Source: Halisarca cf. caerulea
Taxonomy: Eukaryota > Porifera > Demospongiae > Chondrillida > Halisarcidae
DNA length: 22,500 bases
Direction: 5' to 3'
Assembly (NCBI GenBank): GCA_963170055.1
Contig: CAUJGJ010000397.1
Span: forward strand, 10,324,301 to 10,346,800
The translations under genes were made by a program, and so were the position numbers. Positions 8,693-17,362 of the stretch are shown one piece after another (the stretch's first letter is position 1; each line of letters starts with the position of its first letter). Below the pieces are notes generated by a model that searched no databases, was not told the DNA's origin, and was given only the letters and a program-made list of their open reading frames with translations.

Positions 8693-8943
8693 CGGACGAG
8701 CGTTACACACCGGAAGTCCAAATGAAAACAATATAGGGGCTGCCGCAGGCAGCCCCTAAAAAACGGTTCAAAGAACATCCACGTGGACAAGAAATTAAAT
8801 AGAACAGTGGACTACAGACGGGCGGCTTTGTTCTAAAAATAGTAACGCGTTCACCACAGGCTCACTCGCCACAATGCAATTATGTGCGTGGGCGCTTCAC
8901 GCTCCTACCCTCGCCTTTCCTGACCAATTATTATGCGCTCCTG
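8365..8943 (-). repeat. Right terminal inverted repeat of the P-like element, split by a hairpin element
   Basis: Read on the - strand from 8943, this mirrors 3785 onward. It continues past the insertion 8409-8757, because ATCGTCG-TTTGCATG occurs on both sides of the same alignment (left copy at about 3957-3972). It ends a short way before the transposase ATG at 8352, so it probably supplies that gene's promoter. The inserted element lies between the outer repeat and the start codon and could affect expression. Confidence 0.75.
8409..8757 (+). mobile_element. Hairpin-ended (AT)n element, family 2, copy 2
   Basis: This is nearly the same sequence as 1031-1389, with a shorter AT tract and a terminal hairpin GGGGCTGC-CGCA-GGCAGCCCC then T. 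It is flanked by AA on the left (8407-8408) and six A on the right (8758-8763). It lies in the right terminal repeat of the P-like element. The other repeat, which lacks it, reads CGATGAAGAACGG at the same place in this orientation, so the insertion point is confirmed. Confidence 0.85.
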
Positions 8944-8950
8944 TTGCTAC

Positions 8951-9711
8951 TTAACTCGACTTTTAGGTGACATCACTTTAAATATCATGCGACGGTCATG
9001 TCACAAAATGGCTACCAGCTACTTCTAGTCTAGTCAAAACTTTAATGGCTGGGCGGCAGTGGGAAAAGGCCTATTGGCATACTTTTTTACATTTATTGGC
9101 TGTATTATAGGATAATAAATAACTTCCATGTTGGGGATTTTGATTCATTGCCCAATTCAGACGTTACAGGCGAAAAGGTGCGCTACCATGGTTTGAATTT
9201 ATGGTTTTTACCATTTTTCTCTAAAACTCTTAGAGATATTTAAATCCCCAACATGGAAGTTTTAGATACTTAGGTAAGGAACCTGTATACCAACATTTGT
9301 GCCCTTAGCTTTGAAGCTGCACTGCCGCCCAGCCGTTTTTCGTGTTTTTATATGTTTAAGGAGAATGCGCATACATTTCAAGGAACATAGAAAATTCTTT
9401 CAAGTTTGACATCGAACGAAACGTAATGCAGCCATCTACACAATGGTACTAGTTGTTAGAGGATAGCGCGTATTTGTAGTAAGAAATAAAACTAAAAAGT
9501 GGCGATAAATTTTCTGATCACTGAAGCCATACAAGTGTCCGTGGACATGTTCCACATGCGAAAGGAAAGCATTGACCAATAGTCATAGAGGATTGCGCAA
9601 TTACCTGCCCAACATGCGCAGTTGCGAAATTAAAATCGCGAATATTTCTGCCCCCCCTATTATGAGGCACATCGCGAAAATTTTGAGTCGCAAAAATTTC
9701 CCAATATACGG
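8951..9711. other. Right arm of element A, non-coding
   Basis: No protein is recognisable here. The arm contains the foldback at 9047-9334 and ends with the terminal repeat of element A (9701-9711). Two CGCGAATATT/TCGCGAAAATTTT motifs in 9630-9695 echo the left end at about 780-850. Confidence 0.5.
9047..9334. mobile_element. Foldback MITE with GGCTGGGCGGCAGTG ends
   Basis: GGCTGGGCGGCAGT (9047-9060) is inverted at 9321-9334. A second inverted pair, AACTTCCATGTTGGGGATTT (from 9121) and its complement (about 9242-9262), lies inside. No ORF is present, and I could not identify a clear target duplication. Confidence 0.65.
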
Positions 9712-9713
9712 TA

Positions 9714-10012
9714 ATAATACTGATAGTAAGTAAATGTCAATGTAGCCAAAGTATGCATAGAGCTATACAGTATGACATTGGTACATTATTTTAATATTTT
9801 GATGAAATTGACAGTCATGTCTACATCCCATTCCATTTTACAGATATTTTTTAGGTCTTATACATGTAATTTTGGGTCTAATTATATTGGGTTATTTCCA
9901 GTGACAACCTACTTACAAGTGAATATATGCCTATTAATCTGCATAATATTCACGTTTTCACTGAAAACTAGCACTAAAGAGGTGCGACATACGAGTATGA
10001 GCCAGCCCAATG
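9714..10012. other. Spacer, no supported gene
   Basis: This is AT-rich sequence. The ORF 9772-10191 runs through it into a hairpin element and its AT tract, and its translation shows only hydrophobic low-information sequence, so I do not treat it as a gene. Confidence 0.5.
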
Positions 10013-10098
10013 CAAGTCGGCCATTTATAAAATGGCGGATTAGAACCAATTTTGTGACAAAAGTGAGATTGTTTAACTTCTCCATTGACCGAATTTTT

Positions 10099-10163
10099 AG
10101 GGGCTGCCACAGGCAGCCCCTATATTGTTTTCATTTGGACTTCCGGTGTGTAACGCTCGTCCG

Positions 10164-10194
<31 letters not shown>

Positions 10195-10449
10195 GGATTT
10201 GAAGAAAAGTCTTATAATAGAGAATTTATATAATAGTAATAGAGAAGTATGAATTTATACAGGAATGAGTTATAGGAATTGTTTTGAAAACAATTGCCAA
10301 ATATGGCAATTGTTTTCAAAACAATCATCCAGTTACAATAAACAGTATGTTCAATGACTGTTCAGCTGTGCACTTACACTCCAATGCTTTGCAAGTGATT
10401 CGAGTGCGTGGGGCGGCAGCCCCCACGAGTTTTTAACTCGAATTACTTG
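10099..10449 (-). mobile_element. Hairpin-ended (AT)n element, family 2, copy 3 (inverted)
   Basis: This is the reverse complement of the copies at 1031 and 8409. It shows the terminal hairpin at 10099-10120, the AT tract at about 10165-10190 and the long CAAGTAATTCGAG stem-loop at about 10392-10449. On its own strand it has AA to the left (TT at 10450-10451 on +) and AAAAA to the right (TTTTT at 10094-10098), as in the other copies. Confidence 0.85.
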
Positions 10450-10536
10450 TTTCTAAAAGAAGAAGGCACCACTTTTAAAATGGTGATGAAATCAATCTTG
10501 AATACCTCTTCTAGCGAGTTCTGGCCTGTTCTATGA

Positions 10537-11074
10537 GAAGAATTATAATAATAATAATAATAATAATAAGCCGAAATCGTGACCTTTCAAACTATGTAAA
10601 CTTTGCAAAATGTAACTCATATAAGGCTCCCAGAAACTTCTTGTATACTTAGATCTATCGCAAAATGTTTGAAGAAGCTGAATAAGCTGTTTTTGGAGCT
10701 CCAAAATGTACCAGAAGCAAGTTTTCTGCAAAATACGATCAGCTCTAATGTATGGGTGGCCATGCTATTTCCGCATCTTCCCTACATATGAAGCACTATT
10801 GTGGTTATTGATATTTTTGTACTACAAATGTAGGGATGACGCTGAAAGAAAATGGCCGCCCATACAATAGAGCCTAATGTATTTGTGCCAAAACTCACTT
10901 CTGGTACGTTCTGGAGCTCAGAAACCCCATATTCTAACGTTTTGCTGGAATTTAGATAGATATAAGCATTTATCAGGCCACTAAGTGCCCTACTTTTGCT
11001 GAAAATCGGAAAGTTTACATAGCGTAAAAGGTCACCATTTCGGCTTCTTCATCTTATTATTATTGTTATTCTTG
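10537..11074. mobile_element. Foldback element with AAGCCGAAAT ends and ATT repeats
   Basis: AAGCCGAAATCGTGACCTTT from 10568 is inverted at about 11012-11048. Further inverted pairs inside (TGTACCAGAAGCAAG with its counterpart at about 10900, and the ATGGGTGGCCAT and ATGGCCGCCCAT blocks near 10750 and 10855) make nearly the whole stretch an imperfect palindrome. ATT/AAT microsatellite tracts lie at both ends (10544-10570 and 11053-11070). No protein-coding sequence is supported; the short ORFs follow the palindrome. Confidence 0.7.
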
Positions 11075-11392
11075 CCTTTTAGTTCAAACAAGATAGCAAC
11101 CGCTAAAGGGACATAGCGACCTAATTTTACCACCATTCTAACTCTGTACTTTGTGCGGGTGCCTTTTTGATATTTAGAAGAAATTTGTTCTGGGGCAAGC
11201 AGATTTTCTGGACTTGACTGCAAAATTGGACATGTCCGCCATTTTATAAATGGCCATCTTGTATCTGGGTGGTCAAACACTTGCAAATGTGGCAAATTTT
11301 TGTGTCATTTTTCAGTTAAGATGTAGAGAATACACTGTTTTATGGGCATATGTTCAAAATAAAAATAAAAAGTGCACAGACAAGAACTGTAC
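11075..11392. other. Spacer, no supported gene
   Basis: Apart from the palindrome-like inverted block at 11235-11261, I see nothing that I can assign in this stretch. Confidence 0.4.
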
Positions 11393-11394
11393 AA

Positions 11395-11567
11395 CAAGTG
11401 ATTTGAGTTTAAAAAACTCATGGGCTGCCTACAGCCCTGGAAACTCAAATCACTTGGAAATCATCCTCACAGAATTGAAAGATCCCGGGCCTGAGATATT
11501 ATGGATGGTTTTGTGTAGACTAAGTGTTGTATGATAAAATGTGTGTGTGTGTGTGTGTGTGTGTACA

Positions 11568-11647
<80 letters not shown>

Positions 11648-11650
11648 CAG
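11395..11650 (+). mobile_element. Hairpin element of a third subfamily with a (TG)n tract
   Basis: The 5' stem-loop (11395-11456) has arms CAAGTGATTTGAGTTT and its complement, preceded by AA. It is a close variant of the family 1 stem. The body then differs and contains (TG)n arrays at about 11541-11565 and 11570-11645 in place of (AT)n. No 3' hairpin or AAAAA flank was found, so the right end is uncertain and the copy may be truncated. Confidence 0.55.
11541..11645. repeat. (TG)n microsatellite
   Basis: Two TG runs are separated by a short interruption (ACAGTG at about 11566), and the second is broken once by TTTGCG. It is probably the central tract of the hairpin element that starts at 11395. 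Confidence 0.95.
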
Positions 11651-11932
11651 TTTCTGGAATTATTGTGTTCGATTGTGCTCCTTGTTCACATGAAGACTAA
11701 ATGAAATCCCAAATGGAAAGGATGGTGAGTTTAAAGGGACAGTGTCACCGGTTCACACATGTGTCGTATAAGTCCGCATATGCTTACGGCCTTTAGTACA
11801 TGACCAATCGGATTCGAGATAGAAAATGTAACATTCTCTATCTCAAATTTGATTGGATTTCGTCAGCATTGCTTGTGCAAGCACTCCAAAGTGCGAACGA
11901 TTCGAAGGTGGACGCCATATACGAGACAAGAG
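11651..11932. other. Spacer upstream of the unknown multi-exon gene
   Basis: No repeat or gene is identified here. It presumably holds the promoter and 5' UTR of the gene starting near 11933; no promoter motif is clear enough to name. Confidence 0.4.
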
Positions 11933-14061
11933 ATGTTTTCCGAAGGCCAGCTTTCAGACATTGTGCTGGTAGACAGATCAAGAAGAGGTGGCAGGCGTGG
12001 GGATCCTCAGCAAATGTCCTTGAAAGTTGTGCGCTTGAAGGAGTCTACACACGACAGGCTTTGGCGACTAAAGGCAGACATTGGCGCTACGACGGACAAC
12101 GAAGCAATTTGGTACCTTCTTCAGCAAGGAACAAGGACTCAAGAGCATGACAGGTGAGTTCTTTTGAGCCAACACATGCATTCAAATTCAGGCAAACCGT
12201 CCATCCTGTAGAACGGATGTTACGTCAGTAGAATCAGCAAGAAAGTCACTGTCGCCATCCAGGGAGCATGAGATTAGCGAAGACCATTCTGAGTGACTAT
12301 TTGCTGTTTTGGACCATAGTCCCCCTTTTAAATAGACGTACGCGTTGCAGCATGGCACTGGTTTAGAAGACAGTATTCATTCAAGGTGGGGATTCAGAAT
12401 CTGTTATTATTATGTATATGGCATTGCATGGAGCATTTCACAACCGGATTCTGGGCTTTATCTCTCCCAGAATCAACTGGAGTGCAAATCTCTTGACATC
12501 TACTCCAAAGACAACAAGATTAGAACGCGCAATGTACAGCCACAATGAATGTCAATCTACAGAAGAATTAGCAAGCTCCATTAACAGGTAAAGTCCTTTC
12601 AATACATGTCACAGTTACAGTACTGTCCATGCTATAAATTTGCACTTGCAGGTGTGAATCCCTTAATTCAATCCTACGTGGATTCAATGTGTATGGCAAT
12701 AGGCATGCACCTAGCCAGGACATTGGAAGGGCCTTTGCAACTTTGTCAGTATTGCATTTTCTAACAAGCAGCACAACAGTTACTAATGCTTCACACAGGT
12801 CAGCTACATGCATATATATATGCTTCTGTATACTATTATGAACAGGGGCGTAGCTAGCACAGGGCTCATCCAGGCTTGGGCCCCCCTTTAAAGTTTCTTC
12901 CAAAAAATCTTTAGGCCTCTCTTTCTTCCCAACTCCACAAACTGGCCTGGGTTGGGCCTACTGTCTGTTAGTTTATGTTTCTAGATTTTGTTATGCAACT
13001 AATTTAAAACTAAAACTATCTGAAATACTAAGAATAACTTAAGTTCATTCTGAAGAAACTGCTACGTACGTACGCAGACATATTTTAGCGCTTGAAGATC
13101 AGGTGGGCGTGGTTATACTGCAGGCACGAGTAAGTTTGGATTTCGCCCCATTCCATTGAGCCCCCCCTTCTTAATATCCTGGCTACATCCCTGATGAAAA
13201 AGTTACTTGCATGGAAAATCTCAATCTATTTTGTGTATTTTGTGCCAGTTTTGTTGGGGATGGATTTGCAAGTGTTATGAAGGAGCCGATAGTTGCATCC
13301 TTTTTGTTTGGTGCTCCGCCAAGGGAAGCTGGATGCAAGTCTATTTATGAGCGCAGTGCATTGAGAAAGGCACGTGATTGACTTTGGTCTAAAATTGGTA
13401 TTGTCATGATGAATGTACTTTCTTTTTTGAATTACATCTAGTGTGATCACAAGGAAACTGTGGTCGGTGACATTTGTGTATCACTTCCCCGTCCTAGTAA
13501 GTTGCAAGAACATGACTACATCAATCTCAGCATGGATCAAGGGTGTATTCAAGGCGAAGCACTTTTCTGCCAAAGTGCAGACAAGTCCCCGTGTCTGATA
13601 AACCTTCACTCTCATGTGAAGTACAGATCAGATGGCAATGAGGTATACACTCATACCTTACTTGAATTACAGGGAATATGTTTGCTATTACAGTAATTGT
13701 TGTTTTGTAATTAATATAATTTTGATTCTTACTACATATAGGAGAGATATGGAACACTCGTTGCCTGCTACAGCATTGGGAAAGACGTCACTATGCTGCT
13801 TGTGCCTTTATCCCACTGAATCAAACAAGACTTGGGTGCCCTTTGTTTGTAAGAGCTCAGCATCTTGTTGCTGTTTCTCCTGCTTCTCTTGTTTGTGGGG
13901 TTTCCTTCATGCACCAATGTGGAAGTGGATGTAAGATGGTTAATCAAGGAAGAGAAAGACAAGTTGAAAGAGAGACAGTAAAGTTTAGCTCTTATAGAAC
14001 ATTTACCCATGACACTAGAAATGAGGTCTTTTATTATAATGTATTTTGCTTGAATAACTAA
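11933..14061 (+). pseudogene. Multi-exon gene of unknown family with one frameshift
   Basis: Exon pieces by splice sites and phase are: 11933-12153 (ATG at 11933; basic RSRRGGRRGD stretch, then LKVVRLKESTHDRLWRLKAD, which resembles a small helical N-terminal domain); an uncertain part (12192-12295 and a segment from about 12354); then 12354-12587, 12652-12798, 13249-13369, 13442-13642 and 13742-14061. The last five join with consistent phase. The intron 13370-13441 starts with GC in place of GT. The terminal exon changes frame near 13805-13815: one frame ends at a TGA (13817-13819), while the next reads PLNQTRLGCPLF through VCGVSFMHQCGSGCK to FYYNVFCLNN and a stop. The Cys/His-rich tail looks like real protein. 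I cannot name a function. The link between the first exon and the rest is unresolved. Confidence 0.5.
12843..13193. mobile_element. Intronic MITE with hAT-like CAGGG ends
   Basis: The left end CAGGGGCGTAGCTAG (12843-12857) is imperfectly inverted at the right end, CTGGCTACATCCCTG (13179-13193), and both lie next to poly-C tracts. ATGAA occurs directly on both sides (12838-12842 and 13194-13198). CAGGGGCGTAGC-type ends are typical of hAT-derived MITEs, but those usually duplicate 8 bp and only 5 match here. It lies within an intron of the unknown gene, so its effect may be neutral. Confidence 0.65.
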
Positions 14062-14418
14062 TGACTATCCATTGCATACTTCATAATTCGAATCTGGAAT
14101 AATAACCGTGCACATCAGTATACAGCGAATTGCGATCAGAATAATATACCGTAATGTCCGAAATTTTCACGAGACGTAAATTTCGCAAATTCTTGAAGTT
14201 TCAACAGTTCGCATTTTTATTTTCGCGATTGTAGTCCATCGCAAAAATTTAGTCTAGAATAGCAAGCCAGTATGGTAATCGTTTAGCACCATCAAGGCGT
14301 CAATCTGTTAAAATGGCCACTATTGAGGCCACGCGCGGTAGCTTCATTAGTGCCTGTAGATACAGCAAGTTGCCTTATTCTTCCCAAGAAATCAACTACG
14401 AGATCAACCGCCATATAG

Positions 14419-15416
14419 ATGTCCATGTTCGAATTTGAAAGTTGTATACGAGGACACCATGTTTATCAGAGTATTTGGAGCGGCAGCGTTGGAGAGGTAC
14501 TGTCATGCCGTCAAGAGCTCAGGAATGCAAAAGATCCCTTGGCAATAGGCGTATACAAGGAAGATACCCTTGTTGGGCATGTCCCAAGAAAGATTTTGTG
14601 CGTTTTTTTTCGCTCTTTTTGAGACATGGAGGGGTCATAAGATCACGAGTGACTGGTTCCAGGCAGTATTCAAGAGATCTTCCTCAAGGAGGGCTGAAAC
14701 TACCCTGCCTTTACTTGTTCGAAGGAAAAGCAAGTGTCATTGAGAAGGTGCGCAGCAGAGTTTTGAGTTTAACCAGTCCTGTAACACATTTGGAAACAGC
14801 AGCTGCTGGAGTTATACCTGTTGAAGGTGAGTCTGTTTTAGTGGTCAACCTTTCACAAGCAGATGAACCTAAATCCAGTGGGAGCCAAAACACGGCACTT
14901 GAGTGGACCAGAGCTCACGACATTGTCCTAACAATAGAGGACCGGCAAATGATTTCCAGTGGTCAAAGACTGACGGATAGACATATTAATTTTGCCCAGA
15001 GGCTGATACAAGCTCAATTTCAGCAGCTCGACGGTCTGCATTTGACACTGATTCAGGACAAACAATATTCAGGAAGTAAGAAAAACTTTCTGCAAGTCCT
15101 ATTTATCAAAGAGGGCCATTGGGTAGTAATTGCATCACATGATGGCAAAGTTTTTCAAATTTATGATTCATTGTAACAAACTTTGGATGAAAAAATGAAG
15201 ACGCTCATTTGCCAGCAGACTGGTCCCGATCATGAAGCTGTAGTCATTTCAACTCAGAGGCAGAAAGGTGTTCAGGATTGTGGACTATTTGCCATAGCTT
15301 TTGCTACATCATTTGCATGTGGTGAGGACCCGTCCAAACGAATGTACAATCAAGATCTTATGAGGGAACACCTTGTCAAATGTTTCAGCGATAAAGTTGT
15401 TCAATTATTTCCATAA
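14419..15416 (+). pseudogene. HIRAN domain plus Ulp1-like (C48) cysteine protease, broken
   Basis: The N-terminal part (from ATG 14419) reads as a HIRAN domain, with FESCIRGHHVYQS, a conserved N-x-x-DP segment (NAKDPLAIGVY) and VGHVPRK. HIRAN domains bind single-stranded DNA ends in proteins such as HLTF. After a linker, the C-terminal part is Ulp1-like, with EGHWVVIA (catalytic His), FQIYDSL (Asp) and QRQKGVQDCGLFAIAFA (oxyanion Gln and catalytic Cys). Such enzymes cut SUMO or related proteins. Two breaks are visible: a frame change in the T8 run at 14603-14610, so that the HIRAN frame ends at RSF-stop while the next frame reads SLFLRHGG, and an in-frame TAA at 15174-15176 right after YDSL. 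The stop codon is at 15414-15416. It sits inside element B, convergent with the transposase. Confidence 0.8.
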
Positions 15417-15670
15417 ACATAAAGCTGAACACATGACAATGCATTAATGTAATGTTTGAAACTATTATTACATGTAACATATAAACAATAATTATTGTAA
15501 TTTCTATATCAATGATTCTAACTTTCTAATAAATTTTATACTTATACAATGTGTATATTAAATACTCAGTGCACTGAGTCTCGTGATGTACATACATAAT
15601 ATGCCGTATACAGTGATCAGATTGCAAAAACAATACTAATTCTAATGAAATTTAAAAATTATTGATGAGT
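15417..15670. other. AT-rich intergenic gap between the convergent genes of element B
   Basis: This short gap presumably contains both 3' UTRs. AATAAA occurs on the + strand at about 15529 (TAATAAATT) and could serve the protease gene; nothing else is evident. Confidence 0.4.
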
Positions 15671-17138
15671 TTATACAGTGCATGATATGTTATCCTTAAG
15701 ATTGACTTGTTGCAGGGTGTCCTGAATGCCAGCTGCTTTAAATCCATTTCGTATGATCTCCGGGTTATTCTGTACATGAGTGAAAGCATCAACAAACCAC
15801 TGGGCTCCTAGTGGCTTCATGCAGCTTAATTTAAGATCCACAGGGTTTTGTAGGTGCTCATCATCATCCATCTGCTGTTTTACTTCACCAGTATACCACA
15901 GTTGAAAAGAAAATCGGAGCTTATCCTTGATGGATTTATTCACGCTTAAGTCCATGGGTTGTAGGCGATCGGTGCATCTGGCTGGCACTGTTACAACAAG
16001 AATGTTGTGCTGTTCCAAACAATTGAACAGTGAATTTGTTATTTGACCTTTGAAGTGATCGAATATGACGAGAGCTGGCTGAGTTGATGAGAGGTTTTGA
16101 TTTTTACGAATGCTGACCACGTACGGAAGTAACACTCTATCAATGTACACCAGCATAGTACTTTCATTTGCCCAATGGCTCTCATTATATGTAACATTCC
16201 AGGTATCAGAAAAATCAAACTTTGGCAGACAGGCTGGTATTTTACCTCTGTAGATAAGTTGTGCTGGAAGAAAGGCTCCTGACATTGTACCAGTTAGAAG
16301 CGCAGTGATCTGCCTTTTATCATCAATACCATGGATCTCTATACGTCTGGAGCCTTTCGTCTCCATGGTCCAGTTAGAGACTGGCACATACTTAAATGCA
16401 GTTTGATCCCAGTTGATGATCAGCTCTGGTGAGATTGCCTCGAATTCTACAATCGTGCAAATGTCTTCTAGATACTGTTGCTTTAGCTGATCAAATTTCT
16501 CTGGTGTGATTTTTGGTGCTGTGGATGCCTTCCGTTTGACCAACCCCATTCTGTTTAGCAAACGTTTGGCCCAGTCTCGAGTAACGTTAATGGAACTGCC
16601 ATTTTCAGCTAGCAGGTTTGAATCACTTGCCACAACAATTCCCCTTGCTACAGCTGTAGTGATTGGGGCATTGACAACAGCACCAGAAGACCTCATGTGA
16701 TGCAAGAATGCCTTAACTTGGTCTTCTAGCTCCTCACCCAATAGTAGAGGCCCTGCCCCTTCTTTTACTGGGAAGCACACTCACTGTTGCTGACTTGTTA
16801 CTCAATGATTCAGTAATGCACGGCATTTCCTTTTTGTAGGCATTCATCCATCCTCTAACCATGCTTTCTTTGAGATCCGTGAACTCTCCCATTCGCTTGA
16901 AATGTCGCAAGCAGGCACTGACACTGGATTCTGCGGCATACTTGGCAACTTTGGCCCTATTAGCTTCTGATATTTCTTGGTACGGCCCTCACTTCTTCCC
17001 GAGTTGTTGCTTGGCTTTGCACAAAAGTTCGTTGAGTTCCTTCTGCGCCGCTCGAACAGCGGTCTGCGAGATCATCGGGCAACGTGCTCTAACTTCAGAA
17101 TGCATAGACTTGCAGAACTCTTTGATATTTCTAGACAT
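15671..17138 (-). pseudogene. Pogo/Tigger-like DDE transposase of element B, broken
   Basis: The likely ATG is at 17138-17136 (MSRNIKEFCKS). The first ~150 bases encode a short helical segment unlike other pogo proteins that I know. TGA at 16991-16989 falls where element A has CGT (Arg) before GPYQ; CGA to TGA is the simplest explanation. HTH-like sequence (AKVAKYAAES) follows, then SKRRGR, an extra base within 16749-16760, and PLLLGEELEDQ. From there the frame is open to the stop at 15671. The CENP-B-like region (NVTRDWAKRLLNRMGLVKRK) precedes the DDE_1 core with INWDQTAFKYV, VIFDHFKGQ and QPMDLSVNK as acidic sites. All three catalytic residues persist, so only the 5' half is damaged. Confidence 0.85.
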
Positions 17139-17362
17139 GGTGATCTTCCACTATGCTTAGATCCACTATCCTATCAAATATAATCGCATAATACAAGCCG
17201 CTTAGCAACAATAGACCTTTGTTCCACAACGCCTGCTCGAGTGGCAGCCATTCTGTATGTGCCCATACTTTTGACAGTTTTCGCGAATAAATTTTCACGA
17301 ACCCAAGTCCATTTGCGAAATTCATGAAAATTAATCCCGCAAAAATTTTGGACATTACGGTA

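Larger units (their letters stand above)
3785..8943. mobile_element. P-element-like DNA transposon with two convergent genes
   Basis: The element is bounded by inverted repeats starting CAGGAGCGCATAATAATTGG. The first 129 positions of the two ends differ at one base by eye, and similarity continues more weakly to just before each start codon. The flanks TTGCCAC (3778-3784) and TTGCTAC (8944-8950) look like a 7-bp target duplication with one change; P elements usually make 8 bp. Inside are an intronless 390-aa gene (+, 4020-5192) and a spliced P/THAP9-like transposase (-, 8352-5245), with stop codons about 52 bp apart. The only interruption is a hairpin element (8409-8757) outside the coding regions. 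The near-identical ends and open frames suggest a young, possibly autonomous copy; activity is not shown. Confidence 0.85.
769..9711 (+). mobile_element. Pogo/Tigger-like element A, heavily nested
   Basis: The left end CTGTATATTGG (769-779) is mirrored by CCAATATACGG (9701-9711), and both are flanked outside by TA, the target duplication expected of Tc1/mariner/pogo elements. Similarity continues inward in both ends as AAATTTTT-CGCGAC-like and TTCGCGA motifs. Inside lies a pogo-type DDE transposase reading rightward. The span is inflated by insertions at 1031-1389, 1571-2255 and 3785-8943; removing them leaves an element of roughly 2.7 kb. No second gene is recognisable in the remaining right arm. 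An alternative is that the two ends are independent MITEs, but the matching TA flanks, related termini and enclosed transposase favour one element. Confidence 0.6.
10013..11261. repeat. Diverged outer inverted repeat pair enclosing two mobile elements
   Basis: The 27 bases from 10013 (CAAG, two variable bases, then GGCCATTTATAAAATGGCGG) recur inverted at 11235-11261 with about two differences. A CCAATTTTG similarity extends the match inward. The pair could be the ends of an older element that later received the hairpin element at 10099-10449 and the foldback at 10537-11074. The core itself is palindromic, so independent copies are also possible. Confidence 0.4.
14149..17360. mobile_element. 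Pogo-like element B carrying a HIRAN-Ulp1 gene and a transposase
   Basis: CCGTAATGTCC (14149-14159) is mirrored by GGACATTACGG (17350-17360), and TA flanks both (14147-14148 and 17361-17362). Inside each end lie AT-rich segments with TTTCGCAAAT and TTCGCGA motifs, related to the ends of element A. The two convergent genes are the HIRAN/Ulp1 gene (+, 14419-15416) and the DDE_1 transposase (-, 17138-15671). Both are damaged, so this copy is inactive. The pairing of a cysteine protease with a pogo-type transposase is unusual. That it forms a single transposon rests on the matching TA-flanked ends. Confidence 0.65.

Noticed and set aside
13632..13934. 100-codon + strand ORF overlapping the unknown gene
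   Set aside because: It crosses an intron and its frame does not match the exon phases; the neighbouring frames give the protein-like sequence.
14149..15416. HIRAN-Ulp1 as an ordinary host gene
   Set aside because: Not fully excluded, but its position between matching TA-flanked ends with a transposase makes a transposon-borne gene more likely.
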